From assembly GCA_949358305.1 (NCBI GenBank), contig OX442315.1, forward strand, positions 36,670,427 through 36,730,426: 60,000 nt of DNA, written 5' to 3'. Under the pieces are notes generated by a model that made no database searches, had not been told where the DNA came from, and saw only the letters and a list, made by a program, of their open reading frames with translations. Shown piece after piece: positions 53,773-60,000 of the stretch (positions within the stretch are counted from its first letter, which is position 1; each line of letters opens with the position of its first letter). The translations under genes were made by a program, and so were the position numbers. This DNA comes from Strigamia acuminata (Eukaryota; Arthropoda; Chilopoda; Geophilomorpha; Linotaeniidae).

Positions 53773-53890
53773 TTATTATTATTATTATAATTATTATGAT
53801 ATTATTATTATTATTACTGTAATTATAAACTTTATTCTCTTTCAAATCCCAGTTCGAGGCCATTGGCCTGATGGGCGGACAATACTACCT
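53773..53890 (-). mobile_element. Possible LINE/SINE 3' end with AAT tail, minus strand
   Basis: On the minus strand a GC-richer segment (CGCCCATCAGGCCAATGGCC, then AATAAAG near 53833) runs into about 45 bases of AAT repeats. A microsatellite tail is typical of non-LTR retroposon ends. No coding part is visible, and the identity is uncertain. Confidence 0.35.
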
Positions 53891-54249
53891 TATTAATTTT
53901 TAACAAAGTTTAAAAAAGTTAAAAGACAATTAGACAAACTCATCAATGTCATATAAAAAAAAAATCACATTATAATATCAAACCAAGACAACAAAAAAAG
54001 GACAACCCCCCAACATAAAAATGTAATATCAATAACACACCACCTGCCGGCCTGCAGACCGAGTGGCTAAAGGAAACCACTGTAGTCTACTACAGTGCGG
54101 GCCTCTATCAGCACGCGAGCCTTCATTTGCACGCAGGAGATAAATAATTTTGTAAACAGCCCGCCGGTCTCGACTAGCACGCGGGTCTGTAATTGCGCAC
54201 CCGTGCGCAAAGTACTGTATCGCAGACGTTCGCTATCATTTTAAAACGT

Positions 54250-54476
54250 TGCGATGACATTAAAACAAATCGAGTGGCTGATGTGTTTTGTGCGCTTGAT
54301 TTGAGTGGATTGCAATGGATGTGGCTGGATGTAATTTGAAAGCGACCAGACAGCAATGTAGAATTAGCATAAGTGCTTATTCATAGTCGAAATACATAGG
54401 TAGCGCTGCGCAAGAGCAATTCCACAAATTGACATGAAAGAAAATGGAGTGCCGAACACTCCAGTGGCTCTTCTAG
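54250..54476 (+). mobile_element. Hairpin-ended repeat family, copy 2
   Basis: Contains GTGCGCTTGATTTGAGTGGA, TTGCAATGGATGT, TTATTCATAGT, TAGGTAGCGCTGCGCAAG and ACATGAAAGAAAATGGAGTG. All of these recur, inverted, in copy 3. The terminal hairpin TGGAGTG/CACTCCA (54445-54463) is followed by TCTAGT, with CTAG at 54473-54476. Confidence 0.6.
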
Positions 54477-54800
54477 TCAATAGTCCTGTTTAAAGTAGCA
54501 CGTGGGTCTCGATTAGTGCACGGACCTCTAACTGTTTGAGGAGAGACAATTATTTTTGTAAATTGGAAGATAAACCGTAAATATAATTTTAGCGGACAAT
54601 CACCATCCCATGCAAAAACTATACAGAAGTAGGTAATAGAGAGAATTCATCAAAGAATGCTCAGAATGCAACTGTACTCACCACCTCACTCAATACGCTC
54701 ATCCTCCCAGCAAATTACTGGGCGTGTAAACATTTTTGGTTCTTCCATCTAAAGTACAATACTTTGATCTTCCCAATACTCATAGTTAATCCATTACTCC

Positions 54801-54995
54801 TGGAGTGCTCAGCACTCTATTTTCTTTCATGTTAATTTGTGACACTGCCCTTGCGCAGCGCCACCTATTTATTTTAACTATGAATAAACACTTTTGCAAA
54901 TATTCCCGTACATGATGCCTCATGTCTGACTCCATCCAACGATATCCAGCTACATCCATTGCAATCCATTCAAATCAAGCGCACGAAACTCATCA
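54801..54995 (-). mobile_element. Hairpin-ended repeat family, copy 3 (inverted)
   Basis: Reverse-complement match to copy 2 over nearly its whole length. The hairpin TGGAGTGC/GCACTCTA is at 54801-54819. Copies 2 and 3 face each other about 320 bases apart. Confidence 0.6.
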
Positions 54996-55028
54996 ACTCC
55001 TAAGCCATGTCCAAGTACATTGTTTTAA

Positions 55029-55637
55029 CACTAGAAGGGCCAAACCGGTCAAAATGACCAGTACAGCTGTTTACAACAGCTGTAGCAGTAAACCCAATCG
55101 GTTTACAACTGTGTTATTTCTTGACTTTAGCTGATTTATGATGCTTTACATCATAAATCAGCAAACCTGTTATTTTTCTTAAAAAATAATAAGAAATAAG
55201 ACAAGGGTCGAAGCCGGTCAATATGACCGGTTGAAATAGCATAAACGATACGTTTACAATACATGAACAATACATACACAATGCTTGCACAAAACGTTCA
55301 TTCAACGTTTTGGCCTCAAATTGAGTTGGTTTAAATTCAAAAACACCCAAAACATGCAAAAAAATAGAAAAATAAAAATTGATGGATTTTATAAAACCTG
55401 AAAAAGTTAAAAACGGAAATTTTGGCATGCAATTTTAAATAAATCTTTTTTTTCCGATATAGATGATTAAACTATATCTAGTCAATCATAAATTGCGTAT
55501 ATATGTGTATATTTTACATTATTGCACAAAAATTGATCATTTAGTCATTAAAAATTAATAAATTTTGATTTTCTCAACCGGTCATTATGACCGGTTTTGG
55601 CCTTTCTAGGTAGGCCAAAATTTCGGCCCTTCTAGTG
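55029..55637. mobile_element. piggyBac-like MITE (609 bp) flanked by TTAA
   Basis: TTAA at 55025-55028 and 55638-55641 flank 13-bp perfect inverted ends (CACTAGAAGGGCC ... GGCCCTTCTAGTG). The interior carries three palindromic ACCGGTCAtnATGACCGGT-type motifs at about 55044, 55217 and 55577. TTAA targeting is the hallmark of piggyBac transposases. The minus-strand frame at 55114-55428 has no transposase features, so the copy is non-autonomous. Confidence 0.85.
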
Positions 55638-55679
55638 TTAAAACTAAAATAATTAAGACTAATTATTTCAGAATTTTAT

Positions 55680-55693
55680 GGGGGGGGGGGGGG
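55680..55693. repeat. Poly-G tract (14 G)
   Basis: Uninterrupted G run about 40 bases outside the piggyBac-like MITE; a G-quadruplex candidate and an assembly-error risk. Confidence 0.85.
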
Positions 55694-56556
55694 AATGTAT
55701 AATTTTGTCTGCTTTACAGTTTGATACAAGTTGTGTTTTTTTTTTAGTTGAATACAATGTGTGATTTGAAGCCCCTTGTCACACCCATTTTGTTGATTTG
55801 GCCTTTCTGGCTACAGTTTTGCAGGGGCTTCATAAGACCTTCCTCCTAGCAGTCTTCCTTGGTCTGTCGATTGCCCTTGGCAACCGGAAATTGGCCATGG
55901 AATCACGCGGGTCGATCAACCCAGCTGCTGTAACTGGTCAACCCTTTCCAGACCTCTTTTTAGGCCTTCATGCGCAAAGTCGTAAATTTGCATCAACATC
56001 CGACACATGTGGTGACAGGTAGTGCTTGCCACGGCTTATACGCATTTGGTGATAGTAAAAATCACCAAAAATATCATGATTTGATTCATGGTAATTGTCA
56101 AGGTACCAGCACACTTAATAGTAAAACAATTCAAAAATTAATTTTTAAGGTGCAAGCATAAATAGTTCAGAGTACTAAAAGAAGTAAATAAACTGCTTTG
56201 ATACAGTTTGCTAAGTTGTGCTTCAACTGACAAATATTGCAACTTGTGTCTAACCTGGCAGTGCTTACTTGTACCTACAAAAGCAGCACAACAGGCAGGC
56301 ACTGGCCCAGGCAAAACTCATGCAAACAAGATAGCCTTCTGTTCTGTTGTTGTACGTGCGTGTTGGATTTTTGATGCTTAGCAGGATCATGAACCCTATT
56401 AGACTGAATTGAATAAGCCTACCTACAGCATTGGATAAAAGAATGCAACGTACAGATAATGTCTCAAAACATCCGCAATTATTAACAGAGCCGGCGCCGG
56501 GTCGACCAGCGCCCTATGCACTTTTTTTGTGTACCATGACGTTCATTGTTTTAAAT
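55694..56556. other. No gene recognised
   Basis: A GC-richer stretch at 55790-56020 has an acceptor-like TTTTGCAG (55822) and a donor-like ACAG|GTAGTG (56018). An open frame lies between but has no ATG and no recognisable domain. I do not call it an exon. Confidence 0.3.
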
Positions 56557-56984
56557 GCTATACTCTTGTTGAACTCAAAAAGGCCCCTAAATCACATTGG
56601 TCGAGCCTCATTACTACTAACTCCAGACTGTATACTACCACTAGGAGAAGTAGTTTTGATTTTTATTTATTTTTGTGATTGTTATTATGACTACTTAATT
56701 TAACATAAGTTTGATTTTTCTTATTAAAAAATGTTATTTCCATTTATGAAATATAGTTTTATGCACATATAAATGTAAAACTCATGTTTGTTCTGTTTAT
56801 TGGTTTCTTTGTCTGGAAAGCACATAATTTTCAAATTTTGGCTGTTACCTAGGCAATCCATTACAATGTCTGTACATTGTAATGCAATTCTTGTGTTTGG
56901 GTCTATTTTTTTGGACCACTACACAAGAAAAATGGCTCGACCAATGGGATTTGGGGGCCTTTTTGAGTTAAACAAGAGTATAGC
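56557..56984. repeat. Foldback repeat, 51-bp inverted arms
   Basis: 56557-56607 and 56934-56984 are reverse complements with about three mismatches in 51 bases (GCTATACTCTTGTT, CTCAAAAAGGCCCC, CATTGGTCGAGCC). They enclose a 326-bp AT-rich loop. Could be a MITE interior, a foldback element or two inverted copies of another repeat. Confidence 0.7.
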
Positions 56985-58791
56985 TGGTGAATTTTGGGCG
57001 CATTATTGTGCTCCATAAGTCTTAGCACTAAGTACAGTTGCTCCTTTTGATCGTTCCTTAAGCCAGCCCTGATTCTTAATGTTCAGGGGCTCCCATTGTG
57101 TAACTTGCAAAATGCAATATGTTCTAGCTAAACTTACAATTAGTGGTAAACATGGATGATGGGAGTATTTATTCAAAATGCCTTCCAAATATAACTAAAA
57201 AAAAATTTCCACTCTAGCCACCAGACAATCTTACTTGTTAGCTGAGCAGCTGCCATTTGGATCAATTGCCATTTCGCCAACCTGGGTAACAAGAAGTCAG
57301 CAAACTGACGCATGCCACTGAAACTGTTCACTCAATCTTTCAAATAGCCCACAAGAATTAATCATAGAATCATACCGCAGTTTGCCTTCTGCAGTGAAAA
57401 ATTCAAAGGCAATCAATTTTGGTACATCACCCAATAATCTCGTTATAATCTGCTGTAAAAGCTACTCCTGGACGAGCGGGTTTGCTAGTGGGAATAAAAT
57501 ATGAAAATAAAGAGCAAAACAAAGCTTCATTTTTCATATTTTTTCATTTCTCTGGGACAAGTCATTTTAAATATATTCCACTTTGAAGGATGAATAAGTT
57601 TTTCAGGAGTAGTATTTCTGCTGATTTTAAATAGGCAGTTGAATAGTTTATGCTTATTGTATTCTAGGCGAGTGCCCGCGAAGAAAAAAGGCCTAACACA
57701 CACTGCTATATGTGGGACAAGTTTCTTGCATTTCCACCGAGAACTGGGTAAACCACAGAAAATCCAGTCAGAGCCGAGTGGCTGATGTTCTTGCCATAGA
57801 AATGCGTAAATCAGACTGACAAGGATTTAAAGAATTGAAATCCTTTCAAACTACAGTAGAACAGTACTGACTGTATGAAAACGGATTACTTTCATAGTGA
57901 GCCGTTCCTATCGTCTATAGTTAATTTTAGGGCTGAAAAGAATAAATTAAGTGCATTCAAATTGGTTAAATTTTTTAGTTTCCACTTCAGGTCCGGATAT
58001 AACGTTTTTTATATCATATTTTGTTATTCCATCTATTTTGCTGTGTCAGTTATTTTCATTAACTTATTTTAAGCAACAATGATACGATTTACACATGCTC
58101 GGTTGAACAATCATTCAGATCTCACAAGTTGCACAATCCTGTATGCATGAGTAATAATCACGTTTCACTTAGGAGCATTCAATAATAAGTCATTTATTTC
58201 ACTTATTTTTGTTCATTTATGCAAACTTTAATTATTTGCTTAACCAATTTGAACGCATCTATTGTTTTAGTTTTTTTCCAGCAGGCCCACCTTTACCATT
58301 GGGCTAACTGGGCTGCAGCCCAGGGGCGCCGGGCAGAGAGGGGTGCTGGGCAGTAAAAGGTGCTAGGCACCTCCTAAGAAGAGCCTTCTTGAGTGTTCAA
58401 ATATAAGCTTAACTTGTAGGCTCATTCCTACACATTGTTGATAATGTGTAAAACATAGGCCACAGGTCAGGGAGTGCCACCCCGGGTGACATTTTTTCCC
58501 TAAAGATGCATTTTTAGTTCCAAAAATGCATTTTTATGTGCAAAAATTTATTTTTTGGTTTGAATTTATTTTTCACAAAAATGCTTACCGGTACTTCTTT
58601 TGGAGGTAGTGGGAGCTGGGAGTGGGGCGCCAGCATGCTCAAAAAACACGAGTGCACTACAAGTATACGGTAGGACCGGGCCTGTGAAATGGTAAATGTA
58701 AAAATAATTTTTTAAAATTACGACAAGGGGCAAGGGACCCCTGATTTTTTTTGAGTCTGTATTTTGTTAGCTTATTTGTATACAGTAAAAC
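56985..58791. other. No gene recognised
   Basis: A GC-rich patch at 58280-58380 (GCTGCAGCCCAGGGGCGCCG) resembles the ends of hAT-like or related repeats but cannot be assigned. The rest is AT-rich and featureless. Confidence 0.35.
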
Positions 58792-59003
58792 TGCCATTTT
58801 TGTCAGCAATTACAATTTCGGTTTTTCGTTTGTTACATTTGTTTAATGTAATAAACGAAGTCTGAACGTCACGAACGAAGCGTACGTTCATCGTTCGTGA
58901 GGTTAAATACGGAAACAATACCGTACTTTTGCAAAAATACGGTATTCTTGGTGTCTCAACCGCAGCTACTATTCGAGGGCGACTCTTAATCGGTAAAATA
59001 TGG
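58792..59003. mobile_element. TIR-type DNA transposon, copy 3 (left end lost)
   Basis: Matches copy 1 from TTTGTCAGCAATTACAATTT through GAACGAAGCGTACGTTCATC and TTGGTGTCTCAACCGC. It ends in CGACTCTTAATCGGTAAAAT-ATGG, the inverse of the left end seen in copy 2. The left inverted end itself is missing. Confidence 0.65.
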
Positions 59004-59389
59004 CAATTTCCCAATATCTACATGCAAAAATTTACATATTTTATTACCAATTTTGGGTTTTTATATTGCTTCTGCTGAGAATTTGATCAAAGTACACACA
59101 GCATCCTTGAAACTTAAAATAAAATTCAAACTTTGCAAATTAATATTAAATTATGCTGAATAAAAAATAAGTCTGCAATTTCCTCGGAGTAACTGACATT
59201 CGATCAAATCTAAGAAATCTAAGAAAATCAACAATAAAAAGCATTTACTTGTATTCTGTTCATACATTCTGTTCAAATTCATGGAAAGCGCTCCCATTTA
59301 TTCAGTTACACATCATTCTGTTTTAGTTACCGGCGACTATTTTTTATATTTTTTCCAACTGCTGTCAACAGGAAATTGTTTTTTTTCTT

Positions 59390-59615
59390 CCTTTTTAGTA
59401 ATCAAAGAAACTCTAAGTCTCACCAAAACGAGCACGTATTGACGAGCAAACCACTAAAGCTGATGCATTGGAGAAAGAAAGAAACGTCTGTGAAGCCGAT
59501 CCCCGGATGCAGCCATTGGCGGCGTCCTCAGCAGCCGCGAATGGAATGTCACGCCCGAACGCGCGAAACACAATCCGTGGCGGACCTTTCCGATAAATCA
59601 TCCACTCCTCAGTGA
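59390..59615 (+). other. Candidate exon, uncertain
   Basis: After an acceptor-like CTTTTTAG (59399) a frame stays open to TGA at 59613-59615. It is Lys/Arg/Ser/His-rich (MHWRKKETSVKPIPGCSH). Local CpG is clearly raised (59480-59600), which argues for an exon or promoter rather than chance. The opposite strand is also open, so strand is not certain. No domain is recognised. Confidence 0.22.
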
Positions 59616-60000
59616 AATATGTGTGAAACCCAAAATGCTCGACCATCAACGCCTACTTAACATCGGTTTCAAAGTCAAACACATTTTCGCCATTTCAAAG
59701 TTTGCGAGAAAAAAAAACATAACATGACACAACACGATTATTTATATTTATACATAGTTGAAATTATTACGAGGTGAAAACAGATGTAAGCTCTTGCAAC
59801 CCCTCAAATGTCGAAACGGTGATCAAAAGCAGCGCTTTATTTTTGCAGATCAAGTGCGGGGAGCAAATGGCAACAATTTAGCGAGTTAAATAGATGCCAG
59901 AAATAATACGTACATGTGTAATGGGGACGTGAGAATGACAGTTGGGACAAGGTAAGCATTTTTTTTCTTCTTCCAAGGGTGGAAGAAGAGCCACAGTTAT
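59616..60000. other. No coding content; possible untranslated exon
   Basis: TTTTTGCAG (ending 59849) and ACAAG|GTAAGC (59951/59952) bracket about 100 bases with stops in all three plus-strand frames. If real, this is an untranslated exon. Confidence 0.2.

Noticed and set aside
55114-55428. 104-codon minus-strand frame inside the piggyBac-like MITE
   Set aside because: No transposase motifs; length and position fit chance within a non-autonomous element.
55798-56022. Candidate exon with hydrophobic segment
   Set aside because: It has no ATG, only modest splice signals, no partner exon and lies among repeats.
1-60000. CRISPR arrays, bacterial operons, tRNA genes
   Set aside because: Tandem arrays here have no unique spacers. 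Introns, U1 snRNA and LTR elements show animal DNA. No A-box/B-box pair of a tRNA gene was seen on either strand.

Overview
This is animal genomic DNA: AT-rich, intron-bearing and gene-poor. An arthropod is the best guess. The bZIP protein at 43952-45313 reads closer to insect Vrille than to vertebrate NFIL3 in its basic region. A U1 snRNA gene has an insect-like AATTTTTG Sm site. A short TTAGG-type pentamer run is also present. The species cannot be told from sequence alone.

Layout. Positions 1-2057 (minus strand) hold the first eight coding exons of a GAK/auxilin-type kinase gene, which runs off the left edge. A U1 snRNA gene lies on the same strand at 2789-2952. From about 3 to 14.7 kb there is mostly intergenic AT-rich DNA with several minisatellite arrays (units of 19-31 bp) and two CpG-rich, CRE-containing promoter-like patches. 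Positions 14769-28735 are one complete, very large (13,967 bp) Ty3/gypsy-type LTR retrotransposon on the plus strand. It has two LTRs of 672 bp that look identical, a 4-bp target duplication, a primer binding site, a polypurine tract, intact gag and pol that overlap at ATGA, and a third intact ORF. The element split an existing AT-rich minisatellite, whose other half resumes at 28740.

From about 30.5 to 45.6 kb I infer a vrille/NFIL3-like gene. A CpG-rich promoter region carries PAR/E4BP4-type sites and an E-box. Two candidate 5' UTR exons have good donors (30815 and 31279). A long intron region contains TEs and simple repeats. One coding exon spans 43952-45313 (453 aa). The right third (45.6-60 kb) has no firmly supported gene. 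It holds small non-autonomous DNA transposons (a pogo/Tigger-like MITE, a TTAA-flanked piggyBac-like MITE, a recurring TIR family), a hairpin-ended repeat family and a 51-bp-arm foldback, plus two weak exon candidates.

The most interesting object is the retrotransposon. Its third ORF has no envelope features. It opens with a pair of DnaJ-type CxxCxGxG zinc motifs and contains a 90-bp tandem duplication. Pol carries a roughly 400-residue Pro/Ser/Lys-rich insertion with an AT-hook between RNase H and integrase, and the element sits inside AT-rich satellite DNA. Its non-coding parts repeat a TGCGCA...GCGCATC word pair not obvious in flanking DNA.
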